A DNA stretch of 64,000 bases, taken from positions 62,001 to 126,000 of the forward strand of contig NZ_LIWR01000002.1 of assembly GCF_012978815.1 (NCBI RefSeq). Reading direction: 5' to 3'. A program made the translations under genes and the position numbers. Of the stretch, positions 19,606 through 28,620 are shown piece after piece (the stretch's first letter is position 1; every line of letters begins with the position of its first letter). Source of the DNA: Campylobacter sp. RM16189 (lineage in GTDB: Bacteria > Campylobacterota > Campylobacteria > Campylobacterales > Campylobacteraceae). Under the pieces are notes generated by a model. It did not search any database. It was not told the origin of the DNA and saw nothing but the letters and a program-made list of their open reading frames with translations.

Positions 19606-20380
19606 ACCCTATCGCTTTTATAAAAGTCTCAAACTCTTTAGGTGAGGCGTTACAATTAAACTCAAACATCTCTCCAAAGCCGGAATTTGCAAATTCCGGC
19701 TTTGATAGCTCGTATGATATTAGCAAATGTATATATTTGGTTATTGTTGTTTGCTCCTCTTGTTTGGATAAATTTTGAAAAATATCTACTACAATGTTGC
19801 TTAGCTGCCATTTTTCAGCTATCTTGCAACATATTTCAAATATATCAAAACCTATTTCTCTCTTTAAAATCGTATTGTAGCTAAGTCCGCTAGTTCTTAA
19901 TACGTGTTTTAAATTTTCTGCGTTTTCCGAGAATATTTTTTCACATACGGATATGCTTGATGGTATTATTGTTATGGATTTAAAAATATCCTTATTATCT
20001 ACCTTTATTTCTTTTAATATCTTTCCCCAATCGATCATAAAATTGGCTTGCAAATTTGCAAATTTTTGTGTGTCTAGATTGAAAATTTTCCATTTTTTAG
20101 GTGTTGTTAGTAATACGTAATAAGAGTATAAAATATCGGTAGTTCTATCTGCGCCAAGAGCGGAAAAGATTTGAGATATATCTTTGATCTCTTTTTTGAA
20201 TCCAAAAATCGGCTTGTTGATGATAGAGCGCATATATTCTACTAATGCCAAATCGTTTTTGGCAATAGCAGCTGCTTTGGCTAAATCTCCGGAAGCAAGA
20301 GTATTTTCACATGATTTTAAAATAGCCGGAATCGCAGGTATTTGAGCGATTAACTCATCTATACTTTCTTGTTTTATCAT
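19589..20380 (-). CDS. HDOD-domain signalling protein
   Basis: A 263-residue protein. The region around residues 10-200 fits the HDOD fold, a non-catalytic relative of HD phosphohydrolases, with the typical opening IPAIPAILKSCENTLASGD and the LALVEYMRSIINKPIFGF helix pair. HDOD proteins act in signalling, and some epsilonproteobacterial ones affect motility. It is the first gene of a minus-strand run and its 3' end overlaps the STAS/CheX-like gene by 17 bases, so the two products are probably made together. The ribosome binding site is weak. No receiver or GGDEF domain is attached. Confidence 0.8.
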   Translation of the reverse strand: MIKQESIDELIAQIPAIPAILKSCENTLASGDLAKAAAIAKNDLALVEYMRSIINKPIFGFKKEIKDISQIFSALGADRTTDILYSYYVLLTTPKKWKIFNLDTQKFANLQANFMIDWGKILKEIKVDNKDIFKSITIIPSSISVCEKIFSENAENLKHVLRTSGLSYNTILKREIGFDIFEICCKIAEKWQLSNIVVDIFQNLSKQEEQTTITKYIHLLISYELSKPEFANSGFGEMFEFNCNASPKEFETFIKAIGYETKN

Positions 20381-20528
20381 TATCGTATCTATCTGCCAAT
20401 TTTGTAAAAATAATCTTTTAATATTCTATCCTTTATATTCATAAAATGAGTTTAAATATTGCATATAATAATTTTAAGATAACCTATATTCTAAAATTTA
20501 TTTAAGTTAATATTTTGCTTTTTTTGGA

Positions 20529-20534
20529 TAAAAT
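20529..20534 (+). promoter_or_regulatory. Putative -10 box upstream of rpmB
   Basis: TAAAAT preceded by a T-rich tract (20519-20525), about 30 bases before the rpmB start. It fits the Campylobacter sigma70 pattern of a periodic T-rich upstream region and no conserved -35. It could serve rpmB and the K+ channel gene. Confidence 0.4.
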
Positions 20535-20564
20535 CAGCAGAAATTTTTGTTTTGAAGGAAAAAT

Positions 20565-20759
20565 ATGTCAAAAATATGCGATATCACAGGCAAAGGCCCT
20601 ATGGTTGGAAACAATGTAAGCCACGCTAAAAATAGAACCAAGAGAAGATTTTTGCCAAATCTTAGAACTATTAGAGTAATGCTCGAAGATGGAACAACGA
20701 GAAGAATTAAGGTAGCCGCTTCTACGCTTAGAACCATGAGAAAGCAATCGCGTTCATAA
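20565..20759 (+). CDS. rpmB: 50S ribosomal protein L28
   Basis: A 64-residue basic ribosomal protein. It starts [20 protein letters not shown] with the conserved [15 protein letters not shown] motif and the L28 core [15 protein letters not shown]. The ATG has a GAAGGAAAAAT ribosome binding site. It lies 29 bases before a K+ channel gene, an order I also recall from Helicobacter pylori. No zinc-binding cysteine pairs are seen beyond Cys5. Confidence 0.97.
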   Translation: MSKICDITGKGPMVGNNVSHAKNRTKRRFLPNLRTIRVMLEDGTTRRIKVAASTLRTMRKQSRS

Positions 20760-20788
20760 TTTGCAAGCTTTATAAATAAAGAGGGATT

Positions 20789-21919
20789 ATGTCTTTTATA
20801 AAAAAGATCCAAAAATTCCTCAACTGGTCTAGCTTCTCTAAACCGGAAATAAATTTAAATACAGAATTATACGAACAACTTCGCCCATTTCGCCTACCGC
20901 TTATCCTAGTCGTTTTAATGATGATGGTCGGTGCTTTGGGCTATGTTGCTATAGATAATTTCAGTCTTATTGATGCTATATATCAGGCCGGAATGACCTT
21001 TACTACGGTAGGTTTTACTGAAGTTGCTCCAATTTCACCCGCCGGTCGCCTTTTTACTATCACTTTTATTCTGCTTGGATTTTGCGTTTTTACATTTTCT
21101 ATCGGTATTCTAGTGGAAGTTTTAAAAAAAGGCTCTTTGATAAATATTTTAAAGGAGAGGCGAATGCTCTATAAGATCGCTAGACTCAAAAATCACTTTG
21201 TAATTTGCTATCATAGTCTATATACGATAGAACTTAGTAAGCAGTTTAGAGATAATCATATCCCTTTTGTTGTCGTTGATCCGCGCGAAGATATGCACGA
21301 GATAGCCGAAAAATATAAATATCCTTATTATATAATGTCTCAGCCTCATACTCAAATCGCACTTTTAAAAACTCATCTTTCAAGCGCCAAAGGGCTTATT
21401 ACTCTTAGTCCAAATATCGCTGATAATATCGCTCTCATCGCCACTGTTAGACTGTATGAAAAAGAGATAGGTAGAAAAAAACCATATTTTATAATGACAA
21501 ATTCTGATAATGATGATGATACAGAGCGCCTTAAAAAATTGGGTGCAGATAATGTCGTAAGCCCTTCCAAACTAGTAGCGCAACGTTTAAGTGCGATGAG
21601 TGTGCGCCCGGATATGGAAAATTTATTGGAGCAATTTTTATACAAAAAGGACTCCCCTATAGATATCGAAGAGATCAGTGTGCCTGATTACTCTTGGATA
21701 AGATTTAAGCGTCTTAAGGAGACCAATTTAAGAAATATTACAAATGCGGATGTTGTCGGCATAAGGGATATGAATAATAAATTTATTCCTATGCCAAGAG
21801 GAGACACCTTGATAGGTACAGGTACGAAGCTGCTTGTCATAGGCACCGCAGAATCTATACGAATGACCAAAAAAGTAGTAAAAAGCAAGCATAAGCCTGA
21901 GGAGTGTAAATATGTATGA
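20789..21919 (+). CDS. Two-TM potassium channel with C-terminal RCK-like domain
   Basis: A 376-residue ion channel. Two membrane helices (about 36-56 and 88-110) flank a pore helix and the filter TTVGFTEV (72-79), where canonical K+ channels have TVGYG. The cytosolic part resembles RCK_N (about 134-250) plus a TrkA_C domain (about 290-365). The nucleotide-binding glycine motif normally starting RCK_N is replaced by HFVICYHSLYTIEL. The order rpmB-channel matches what I remember of H. pylori. It probably conducts K+, but selectivity and ligand are open. It overlaps argJ by 8 bases. Confidence 0.85.
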   Translation: MSFIKKIQKFLNWSSFSKPEINLNTELYEQLRPFRLPLILVVLMMMVGALGYVAIDNFSLIDAIYQAGMTFTTVGFTEVAPISPAGRLFTITFILLGFCVFTFSIGILVEVLKKGSLINILKERRMLYKIARLKNHFVICYHSLYTIELSKQFRDNHIPFVVVDPREDMHEIAEKYKYPYYIMSQPHTQIALLKTHLSSAKGLITLSPNIADNIALIATVRLYEKEIGRKKPYFIMTNSDNDDDTERLKKLGADNVVSPSKLVAQRLSAMSVRPDMENLLEQFLYKKDSPIDIEEISVPDYSWIRFKRLKETNLRNITNADVVGIRDMNNKFIPMPRGDTLIGTGTKLLVIGTAESIRMTKKVVKSKHKPEECKYV

Positions 21920-23096
21920 GATAAAGCGTCTTGAAAATGGACTTGAGAATATAGATGGATTTTATTTTGGCGGGGCAAATTCGGGCTTTAAAAAAGAGGG
22001 TAATGATCTTGGATTTATAAGATCAAGTGAGCCTGTTGATATAAGTGCCGTTTTTACAAGCAATAAATTTCAAGCCGCCCCAATCAGGCATTTTTTAAAA
22101 AAGGGGCAGAATTTTAGAACAAATTTCATCTTGCTAAACTCTAAAAACGCAAATGCAATGACAGGAGAAGCGGGCATAAACGATATAGATGAAATTTTTA
22201 AAAATTTGAGTAAAAATATAAATTTAGTAAATCCCGTTATGAGCTCTACGGGAGTCATAGGATATCGCCTTAAAAAAGAAAAAATTATATCCTCGTTTGA
22301 TAAATTCGATTTTGATTCAAGAGATTCCAATGGAGTTGTCGGTGCCATAATGACGACAGACAGCTTTAAAAAAGAGATAGCCGTAAGCGTGAAATTTGAT
22401 GATAAAAAAGAGTTTAAAATCGCCGCTATCTGTAAGGGTGCAGGTATGATAAATCCGTCTCTTGCTACTATGCTATGTTTTATTTTAACGGATGCCAATA
22501 TCTCAAAACCCGATATGGATGAGCTGTTAAAAGAGGCTTGCGAGAGTAGTTTTAATGCCGTAAGCGTAGATGGCGATACATCCACTAATGATACCGTTAT
22601 GCTTTTAACCTCAAGAAAGAGCAGGGTCTATGATAAAGAGGCTTTTAAAGAGGCTTTAAAACTAATTACTAAAGAGCTGGCTTTAATGCTTGTTAAAGAT
22701 GGAGAAGGAGCTACTAAGGTGGTCGAATTTAATATAAGCGGTGCACTTAATTTAAAAGAGGCGGAGCATGCCGCAAAGGCTCTTTCAAATTCACTTTTGG
22801 TTAAAACCGCTATTTTTGGTGAGGATCCAAACTGGGGTAGAATCGCATCCACCATAGGCGCAAGCGGAGTAGAGTGCGATGAAGATAGGCTTGAAATTTA
22901 TTACGATGATGTCTTGGTTTATGATAAATTTCATAAAGAGCTTGATGAAAAAAGAGAAGCCGCAGCTCATCAGGTAATGAAAAAACAAAGCTATACGATA
23001 AGTTGCAATCTAAATGTCGGAGATGCACAATTTAGTGCTTACGGTTGCGATCTGGGTCATAAATACGTAAGTATTAACGCAGACTATCGCTCTTAA
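21912..23096 (+). CDS. argJ: Bifunctional glutamate N-acetyltransferase / amino-acid acetyltransferase
   Basis: Arginine-pathway enzyme of 394 residues that recycles the acetyl group from N-acetylornithine to glutamate. It is made as a precursor that self-cleaves before the Thr of the ATMLCF motif (GMINPSLATMLCFILTD), giving alpha and beta chains; the motif is intact. The C-terminal GEDPNWGRIASTIG signature is also present. The ATG is preceded by GAGGAGTGTAAAT and lies 8 bases before the end of the channel gene. Whether it accepts acetyl-CoA (bifunctional) cannot be judged from sequence. Confidence 0.95.
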   Translation: MYEIKRLENGLENIDGFYFGGANSGFKKEGNDLGFIRSSEPVDISAVFTSNKFQAAPIRHFLKKGQNFRTNFILLNSKNANAMTGEAGINDIDEIFKNLSKNINLVNPVMSSTGVIGYRLKKEKIISSFDKFDFDSRDSNGVVGAIMTTDSFKKEIAVSVKFDDKKEFKIAAICKGAGMINPSLATMLCFILTDANISKPDMDELLKEACESSFNAVSVDGDTSTNDTVMLLTSRKSRVYDKEAFKEALKLITKELALMLVKDGEGATKVVEFNISGALNLKEAEHAAKALSNSLLVKTAIFGEDPNWGRIASTIGASGVECDEDRLEIYYDDVLVYDKFHKELDEKREAAAHQVMKKQSYTISCNLNVGDAQFSAYGCDLGHKYVSINADYRS

Positions 23097-23119
23097 ACCA
23101 TTTATTAGAGTTAAGTTGC

Positions 23120-23125
23120 TAAAAT
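23120..23125 (+). promoter_or_regulatory. Putative -10 box for the YdcH-like gene
   Basis: TAAAAT preceded by TTGC, 26 bases before the start codon at 23151. It lies in the 54-base gap after argJ. The evidence is the -10-like hexamer and position only. Confidence 0.3.
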
Positions 23126-23150
23126 TATATAAATATTTCAAGGAGGGTAG

Positions 23151-23378
23151 ATGTTACACGAATACAGGGATATAATCACTGAGCTAAAAGTCTCAAATGC
23201 GAGATTTGCTTCGATTTTTGATAAGCATAATGATTTGGATCAAAAAATCATAGATGCCGAAGAGGGCAGAAGTCACTTGGATCACATTCGCATTGAAGAG
23301 ATGAAACGCGAAAAACTAAGACTAAAAGATGAAGCCTATGCTATGATTTTGGAGTATAAAAAAGAAAAAGGACTCTAA
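23151..23378 (+). CDS. YdcH/DUF465-family small coiled-coil protein
   Basis: A 75-residue, highly charged, helical protein. The pattern matches the YdcH/DUF465 family: LKVSNARFASIFDKHNDLDQKI followed by IRIEEMKREKLRLKDEAYAMI. The role of the family is not established. A very strong AAGGAGGGTAG ribosome binding site precedes the ATG, and a clear rho-independent terminator follows 7 bases after the stop, so it appears to be a single-gene unit or the end of the rpmB-argJ unit. Confidence 0.85.
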   Translation: MLHEYRDIITELKVSNARFASIFDKHNDLDQKIIDAEEGRSHLDHIRIEEMKREKLRLKDEAYAMILEYKKEKGL

Positions 23379-23384
23379 TCTACC

Positions 23385-23424
23385 AAACCCTGCCTTAATT
23401 GTTTAAATTTGAGGCAGGGTTTTT
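23385..23424 (+). terminator. Rho-independent terminator after the YdcH-like gene
   Basis: A perfect 11-base stem AAACCCTGCCT (23385-23395) and AGGCAGGGTTT (23412-23422) with a 16-base loop, ending in a short T-run. It ends the plus-strand unit. Confidence 0.85.
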
Positions 23425-23429
23425 AAATT

Positions 23430-23513
23430 TTAATCTATCGATATCTTCTTAAGAATAAAAAAAACTATCATAACAGCTATTAAAAGTCCGATTGCTAGAA
23501 CATATTCGTTCAT
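23430..23513 (-). CDS. Predicted 27-residue single-span membrane microprotein
   Basis: A short reading frame whose ATG (23513-23511) is preceded by AAAAGGAATAAG, an excellent ribosome binding site for this genome. The product MNEYVLAIGLLIAVMIVFFI continues with LKKISID: one hydrophobic helix of about 19 residues followed by a positively charged end. It lies alone between a plus-strand terminator and ppk1, on the opposite strand. The hydrophobic helix, Lys-rich tail and ribosome binding site together argue for a real gene. No family is recognised. Confidence 0.5.
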   Translation of the reverse strand: MNEYVLAIGLLIAVMIVFFILKKISID

Positions 23514-23612
23514 CTTATTCCTTTTGATAAACTTCACTCAAAATAATTATACACAATAAAAAATAAAATTATTAAAAATATTGAGATTAAAGCTTTAATA
23601 AAATTAAATTTG

Positions 23613-23618
23613 TATAAA
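23613..23618 (+). promoter_or_regulatory. Putative extended -10 box upstream of ppk1
   Basis: TATAAA within TGTATAAAAT, about 25 bases before the ppk1 start. The preceding 80 bases are very AT-rich. The TG-n-like extension supports it, but no -35 is visible. Confidence 0.4.
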
Positions 23619-23642
23619 ATTAATATTATTCAAAAGGATTAA

Positions 23643-25739
23643 ATGATGAGTGATAAGGAAAGTATTTTTATCAATAGAGAGCTTAGCTGGCTACGTTTTA
23701 ACTCTCGTGTTTTAGCTCAGTGCGAAAAGCCGATCCCGCCGCTTGAAAAGCTTAAATTTATAGCCATTTATATGACAAATTTAGATGAGTTTTATATGAT
23801 AAGGATAGCTGGTCTTAAGCAGCTTTTTGCCGCAGGTATAGTTGCCAGTGGAAGTGATGAGATGACTCCATTAGAGCAGTTAAGGGAGATTAGAAAATAT
23901 ATAAAAGACGAGCTTAATCTGGTAGAAAAACACTATAAAGATGCTTTAAAGGAGCTTGGAGAGCAAAATTTATTTATAAAAAACTATAGTGAAATTTCAG
24001 AACCACTTAGAAAAAAATGCGATGACTATTTCTTCTCAAATATTCTTCCCGTAATAGTTCCAATCGCAGTAGATGCGACCCATCCGTTCCCTCACTTAAA
24101 TAATCTTAGCTTTTCGCTGGCTGTTAAGCTTTCAGACAGCGAACATCCTGAGGTTTTAAAATACGGAATGATAAGAATTTCTAGAGTGTTGCCAAGATTT
24201 TATCAAGCGCAGGACAATGTCTATGTGCCTATTGAAACTATAGTCCACGAGCATGCCGAAGAAATTTTCCCGGGGTATAGACTCATTAGCTCTGCGGCGT
24301 TTAGAGTAACTAGAAATGCCGATATAATCATAGAGGAAGAAGAGGCTGATGACTTTATGATGATATTGGAGCAGGGGCTTAAACTTCGCAGAAAAGGCGC
24401 CTTTGTTCGTATGCAGATTCAAAAAGATGCTGATAACGATATAGTCGAGTTTCTAAACACTCACATGAAGATTTTTTACAAAGATATCTATGAGTACACG
24501 GTTCCACTCACGTTAAATTCGCTCTGGCAGATCGTAAGTAATAAGGAATTTTCTCATCTTGCACTTCCGCCATATACGCCTAGAACCCTATTGCCGTTTA
24601 GCGAACATATGCCTATTTTTGATGCGATAGATAAGGAAGATGTGCTTGTTTTGCACCCTTACGAGAGCTTTGATCCTGTTGTCAAATTTATAAAAGAGGC
24701 GAGCAAAGACCCTAAGGTAATTTCGATACGAATGACTCTTTACAGAGTGGATAAAAACTCACCTATAATTCAGTCTTTAATAGATGCCGCAAGTGACGGC
24801 AAGCAAGTAACTGTGATGGTAGAGCTTAAGGCTAGATTTGATGAAGAAAATAACCTTCACTGGGCTAAGGCTCTTGAGGATGCCGGCGCTCACGTGATAT
24901 ACGGAATCGCAGGCTTTAAGGTTCATGCCAAAGTTAGCCAAGTAATCCGTCAAGTAGGAGACAAGCTTAAGTTTTATATGCACTTTGGCACAGGTAATTA
25001 TAATGGCGGTTCGGCTAAAATTTATACCGATGTGAGCTATTTTACTAGCAAAAGCGAGTTTGCTCACGATAGTACCACATTTTTTCATATCCTGTCGGGA
25101 TTTTCTAAAAATCGCAGACTAAATACCCTCTCGATGTCTCCGATGCAAATTAAAGAGCGAGTCTTGGAGATGATAAAAAATGAGACCAAAAAGGGCAAAG
25201 AGGGCCAGATAATAGCCAAGATGAATGCGCTTGTAGATAGCGATATCATAAATGCTTTAAGCGAGGCTAGCGCTGCAGGGGTTAGTATAGATCTTATCGT
25301 CAGAGGAATTTGCTGCATAAGACCGGGCATAAAGGGTGTTAGCGAAAATATCCGCGTGCGCTCAATCATTGGCAAATACTTAGAGCATGCTAGAATTTTA
25401 TACTTTAAGCACGCTACACCGCAGCTTTATATCTCTAGTGCGGACTGGATGCCTAGAAATTTAGAGCGTAGATTAGAGCTTATGACACCTATTTACGAGC
25501 AAAATTTACAAGATAGATTGCTAGAGTTTTTACGAATCCAACTAAGCGATAACGAGCTTGCTTTCGAGCTTCATAAAGACGGAGAGTATTATAAAACAAA
25601 GGTAAAAGAGGGCGAAAATATCATAAATTCTCAAGAGATCTTTGAGGAGTATGTAAGTAAAATTTATAAAACCACTAAAAAAGACAATGACAATGCAAAA
25701 AGAGAGCATATAGCTTCAAAACTGCTCAAAGAGAGCTAA
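23643..25739 (+). CDS. ppk: Polyphosphate kinase 1
   Basis: Makes long-chain polyphosphate from ATP, 698 residues. It opens with [16 protein letters not shown], the PPK1 N-domain signature, and shows [16 protein letters not shown]. The catalytic core has the autophosphorylated histidine region [11 protein letters not shown] and [10 protein letters not shown], and near the end the second PLD-like motif with [14 protein letters not shown]. Two ATGs in tandem (23643 and 23646) are possible starts behind AAAGGATTAA. It converges on uvrB with a shared hairpin between them. Confidence 0.96.
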   Translation: MMSDKESIFINRELSWLRFNSRVLAQCEKPIPPLEKLKFIAIYMTNLDEFYMIRIAGLKQLFAAGIVASGSDEMTPLEQLREIRKYIKDELNLVEKHYKDALKELGEQNLFIKNYSEISEPLRKKCDDYFFSNILPVIVPIAVDATHPFPHLNNLSFSLAVKLSDSEHPEVLKYGMIRISRVLPRFYQAQDNVYVPIETIVHEHAEEIFPGYRLISSAAFRVTRNADIIIEEEEADDFMMILEQGLKLRRKGAFVRMQIQKDADNDIVEFLNTHMKIFYKDIYEYTVPLTLNSLWQIVSNKEFSHLALPPYTPRTLLPFSEHMPIFDAIDKEDVLVLHPYESFDPVVKFIKEASKDPKVISIRMTLYRVDKNSPIIQSLIDAASDGKQVTVMVELKARFDEENNLHWAKALEDAGAHVIYGIAGFKVHAKVSQVIRQVGDKLKFYMHFGTGNYNGGSAKIYTDVSYFTSKSEFAHDSTTFFHILSGFSKNRRLNTLSMSPMQIKERVLEMIKNETKKGKEGQIIAKMNALVDSDIINALSEASAAGVSIDLIVRGICCIRPGIKGVSENIRVRSIIGKYLEHARILYFKHATPQLYISSADWMPRNLERRLELMTPIYEQNLQDRLLEFLRIQLSDNELAFELHKDGEYYKTKVKEGENIINSQEIFEEYVSKIYKTTKKDNDNAKREHIASKLLKES

Positions 25740-25765
25740 AATTTGGGCTAAATTTGGCCCAAATT
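25740..25765. terminator. Hairpin between convergent ppk1 and uvrB
   Basis: A perfect 9-base inverted repeat, AATTTGGGC (25740-25748) and GCCCAAATT (25757-25765), with an 8-base loop, directly after the ppk1 stop and 8 bases from the uvrB stop. It is probably a bidirectional terminator; there is no strong T-run on the plus side. Confidence 0.6.
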
Positions 25766-25773
25766 CCTTAAAT

Positions 25774-27750
25774 TTATATCTTTCTTATCTTGGCTATCTC
25801 GTCGCGCAAAGCAGCGGCCTTTTCAAACTCAAGTTTACTAGCAGCTTCTAGCATCTGTTTTCTTAGCTCTTTTACGATTTTAGCGCACTCTGCAGCCGGC
25901 ATCTTTTCTAAATTCTTATTTTTTCTATATAGTTCGCCCTCGTCCTCTATGTGAAGGCTCTCTTCGATATTTCTACTTGCGCTCTTTGGAGTGATATTAT
26001 GAGCCTTATTGTACTCTTCTTGTAGTTTGCGACGAGAATTTGTAGTATCCATCGCCTCTTGCATGGATTTGGTGATCTTTTTGGCAAACATCATTACCTT
26101 GCCGTTTACGTTTCTGGCAGCTCGCCCCATTGTTTGTATTAAGCTTGTAGTAGAGCGTAAAAAGCCCTCTTTATCGGCATCCATGATAGCTATTAGGCTA
26201 ACTTCCGGCAGATCAAGCCCCTCGCGAAGCAAGTTTATGCCTATTAGCATATCAAAGTCACCGCCTCTAAGCCCTCTTATTATCTCGTTTCGCTCTATTG
26301 CATCGATATCGGAGTGCATGTACTTTACTTTTATGCCAAGTTCCGTGTAATATCTGCTTAGCTCCTCCGCCATCTTTTTAGTTAGCACCGTTACTAAAAC
26401 TCTTTCGTTTCTCTCTATTACTCGCTTTGCTTCGTCGAATAAAATTTCCACTTGATTATCGCTATCTTTTATTTCTATTTGCGGATCAAGAAGTCCAGTA
26501 GGGCGCAAAATTTGCTCATACACATGTCCTTTTGAGAGCTCAAGCTCAAGCTCGTTTGGAGTAGCCGATACAAATAAAAATTTAGCTCTTTTATTGATAA
26601 ATTCATCAAATTTCAAAGGACGGTTATCAAGTGCGGACGGCAGACGAAACCCATACTCTACGAGCACTTCTTTACGACTTTTATCGCCCGCATACATTCC
26701 GCGAAACTGCGGCAGGCTCACGTGACTCTCATCGACTATTACTAGATAGTCCTTGCCGCTTATTTCGTAGTAGTCAAATAGGCTGTATGGCGTCTCTCCG
26801 GGAGCTTGTCCCGTTAAATGTCTAGCATAGTTTTCTACACCTTTGCACATTCCGGTAGAATTTAGCATCTCCAGATCAAATTCAACCCTTTGTTTTAGCC
26901 TCTGAGCCTCTACGAGCTTGCCTTGCTCGTTAAATTCCTTTAGTCTCTCATCTAACTCCGCTTCAATCTGCTTAATGGCGATTTTTAGCCTATCCTCCCC
27001 GACTATAAATTGACTCGTGGCGTAAAGCGTGAATTTGCCTATGCTTTTAAGCCTTTTATTGTCTAGAACGTCAAAATGATACATCTCATCTATCTCATCT
27101 CCGAAAAACTCTATCCTAAGTGCCTCGTCGTTATAATATGCAGGATATATATCGACTACATCGCCATTTACTCTAAAATCTCCTCTGTCAAAATAAGCAT
27201 CGTTTCTTTTATAGCCCATATCTACGAGTTTACTAAGCAGTTTGCGTTGATTTAGAGCTTCTCCGACTTTTAGATATAGCACCATACCCTGATATTCGCT
27301 AGGATTTCCTAAGCCGTAGTTTGCCGATACCGAAGCTATCGTGATCACATCGTCAAAGCTTAATAGGCTTGCCGTAGCAGAGAGCCTAAGCCGCTCAAGC
27401 TCCTCATTTACTGAACTATCTTTCTCTATATACAGGTCGCTTCTTGGTATGTATGCCTCAGGCTGATAGTAATCATAGTAGCTTATAAAATACTCCACGT
27501 GATTATTTGGGAAAAAGCCCTTAAATTCGCTATAAAGCTGCGCTGCAAGAGATTTATTATGTGTCATTACGAGAGTCGGCATATTTAGCTTTGCTATTAC
27601 ATTTGCCATAGTAAAGGTCTTGCCCGAACCCGTAACCCCAAGCAGGGTCTGATAGCTAGAGCCTGATCTTATAGACTCTACTATTCCATCTATGGCGTTT
27701 GTCTGATCAGGACTTGGGCTAAATTTGGATGAAATTTCAAAATTTTTCAT
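25774..27750 (-). CDS. uvrB: Excinuclease ABC subunit B
   Basis: Damage-verification helicase of nucleotide excision repair, 658 residues. Walker A is [15 protein letters not shown] (about 38-52). The beta-hairpin reads [21 protein letters not shown], and helicase motifs include [21 protein letters not shown] and QTMGRAARN. The C-terminal UVR motif ([24 protein letters not shown]) that binds UvrC is complete. The start ATG has an AAAGAGGACAA ribosome binding site. Confidence 0.97.
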   Translation of the reverse strand: MKNFEISSKFSPSPDQTNAIDGIVESIRSGSSYQTLLGVTGSGKTFTMANVIAKLNMPTLVMTHNKSLAAQLYSEFKGFFPNNHVEYFISYYDYYQPEAYIPRSDLYIEKDSSVNEELERLRLSATASLLSFDDVITIASVSANYGLGNPSEYQGMVLYLKVGEALNQRKLLSKLVDMGYKRNDAYFDRGDFRVNGDVVDIYPAYYNDEALRIEFFGDEIDEMYHFDVLDNKRLKSIGKFTLYATSQFIVGEDRLKIAIKQIEAELDERLKEFNEQGKLVEAQRLKQRVEFDLEMLNSTGMCKGVENYARHLTGQAPGETPYSLFDYYEISGKDYLVIVDESHVSLPQFRGMYAGDKSRKEVLVEYGFRLPSALDNRPLKFDEFINKRAKFLFVSATPNELELELSKGHVYEQILRPTGLLDPQIEIKDSDNQVEILFDEAKRVIERNERVLVTVLTKKMAEELSRYYTELGIKVKYMHSDIDAIERNEIIRGLRGGDFDMLIGINLLREGLDLPEVSLIAIMDADKEGFLRSTTSLIQTMGRAARNVNGKVMMFAKKITKSMQEAMDTTNSRRKLQEEYNKAHNITPKSASRNIEESLHIEDEGELYRKNKNLEKMPAAECAKIVKELRKQMLEAASKLEFEKAAALRDEIAKIRKI

Positions 27751-27782
27751 TTGTCCTCTTTAAAAAACAGCTTATTTTATGT

Positions 27783-27788
27783 TACAAT
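27783..27788 (+). promoter_or_regulatory. Putative extended -10 box for the 27820 gene pair
   Basis: TACAAT within ATGTTACAAT, 31 bases before the start codon at 27820. The same TGTTAYAAT form recurs before 28380 and 53588, which supports the call. Confidence 0.45.
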
Positions 27789-27819
27789 TCGAGGAAATTA
27801 TACCAAATAAAGGGATCTT

Positions 27820-28053
27820 ATGTTTGAAAACGAAAAAGTATTAAATACTCTTACGGATAAAGTAAACGACCTGCTTGTCAAATATAATGAAATTTGCGAT
27901 GAGAACGAAGCGCTACGTAATGAGCTTATAGCGCTTAAAGCTCAAAACGAAGCCAAAACAAATCAGATTTTACGCCTTGAAGATGAACTCAAAAATAAAA
28001 ATATAGAATCTGACGATATAGTCCGCAAAATCGAAGCCGTTTTAGGTAAATAA
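27820..28053 (+). CDS. Small coiled-coil protein, possibly ZapB-like
   Basis: A 77-residue, acidic, fully helical protein. The heptad pattern runs through nearly the whole length: VLNTLTDKVNDLLVKYNEI, then NEALRNELIALKAQNE and ILRLEDELKNKN. Size and composition resemble ZapB-type division coiled coils, but no diagnostic residue allows a firm call. Its stop TAA overlaps the next start by one base, and the next product resembles ZapA, which is the main support for a division role. The ribosome binding site is AAAGGGATCTT. Confidence 0.7.
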   Translation: MFENEKVLNTLTDKVNDLLVKYNEICDENEALRNELIALKAQNEAKTNQILRLEDELKNKNIESDDIVRKIEAVLGK

Positions 28054-28277
28054 TGAAAAAAATAACAGTTACAATCGCATCAAGAGATTATACTATAAGC
28101 CTTGAAGATGACTTTGCTAGGAGCTTTGAACGCGACTGGGAGGTGTTTTTGGGAGGTAAGAAATATCTTGATGTGAAAGAGCTGTTAAGCGCCTTTGTGC
28201 AAAAATGCTACGAAAACTACCAGCAAGAACGTGATTTGGAAAATCTTGCTAAAAAACTCAGCCAAGAGATAAGCTGA
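28053..28277 (+). CDS. Small protein with ZapA-like pattern
   Basis: A 74-residue protein beginning MKKITVTIASRDYTISLED, which resembles the beta-hairpin start of ZapA (a short strand pair before a long helix), then a helical region ending QERDLENLAKKLSQEIS. ZapA binds FtsZ filaments and partners ZapB. It is translated right after the coiled-coil gene with a one-base overlap. The ZapA assignment is an inference from shape and neighbour; the sequence is too short and divergent to be certain. Its N-terminal strands could also belong to another small regulatory fold. Confidence 0.65.
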   Translation: MKKITVTIASRDYTISLEDDFARSFERDWEVFLGGKKYLDVKELLSAFVQKCYENYQQERDLENLAKKLSQEIS

Positions 28278-28350
28278 AATTTAGTATCAAACCCACAATA
28301 ACATCATTACTTATATTATAAAATCCATATTGTAGTAAATTTTAATATGT

Positions 28351-28356
28351 TATAAT
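28351..28356 (+). promoter_or_regulatory. Putative extended -10 box for the 28380 gene pair
   Basis: A perfect TATAAT within TATGTTATAAT, 24 bases before the start codon at 28380. It is one of three promoters in this window with the TGTTAYAAT form. Confidence 0.55.
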
Positions 28357-28379
28357 CCAAATAAAATTTAAGGGTATTT

Positions 28380-28619
28380 ATGAGTAAGAATGAGGGATTA
28401 AAAGCTGATATAGATTTTTTAAAATCATTAATTATATTTTTCCTTACCGCTCTATTTGCTGTTATAGGTTGGATAGTAACCATCAGACAAAAAGCGGAAA
28501 ATTTAGATATAATCTTAGTCGGTATAGCCGTAGTTATATTATCGATCATAATATCTGTACTTTTTAAGAAGATAAATAAAAAGATTAAAGAACTAACCGA
28601 TTTAAAAGAAAGGAAATAA
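28380..28619 (+). CDS. Small two-span membrane protein of unknown function
   Basis: A 79-residue protein with two hydrophobic helices (about residues 16-34 and 42-61) joined by a short charged loop IRQKAENLD, and a very basic tail rich in Lys. It probably forms a helical hairpin with the basic tail in the cytoplasm. It has its own good promoter. The ATG is preceded by AAGGGTATTT. One base after its stop follows a 25-residue membrane microprotein. I do not recognise a family. Confidence 0.7.
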   Translation: MSKNEGLKADIDFLKSLIIFFLTALFAVIGWIVTIRQKAENLDIILVGIAVVILSIIISVLFKKINKKIKELTDLKERK

Positions 28620-28620
28620 A

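Noticed and set aside
22070..22585. A 171-codon frame on the minus strand
   Set aside because: It is antisense to argJ, whose own frame carries intact family motifs; no RBS or similarity.
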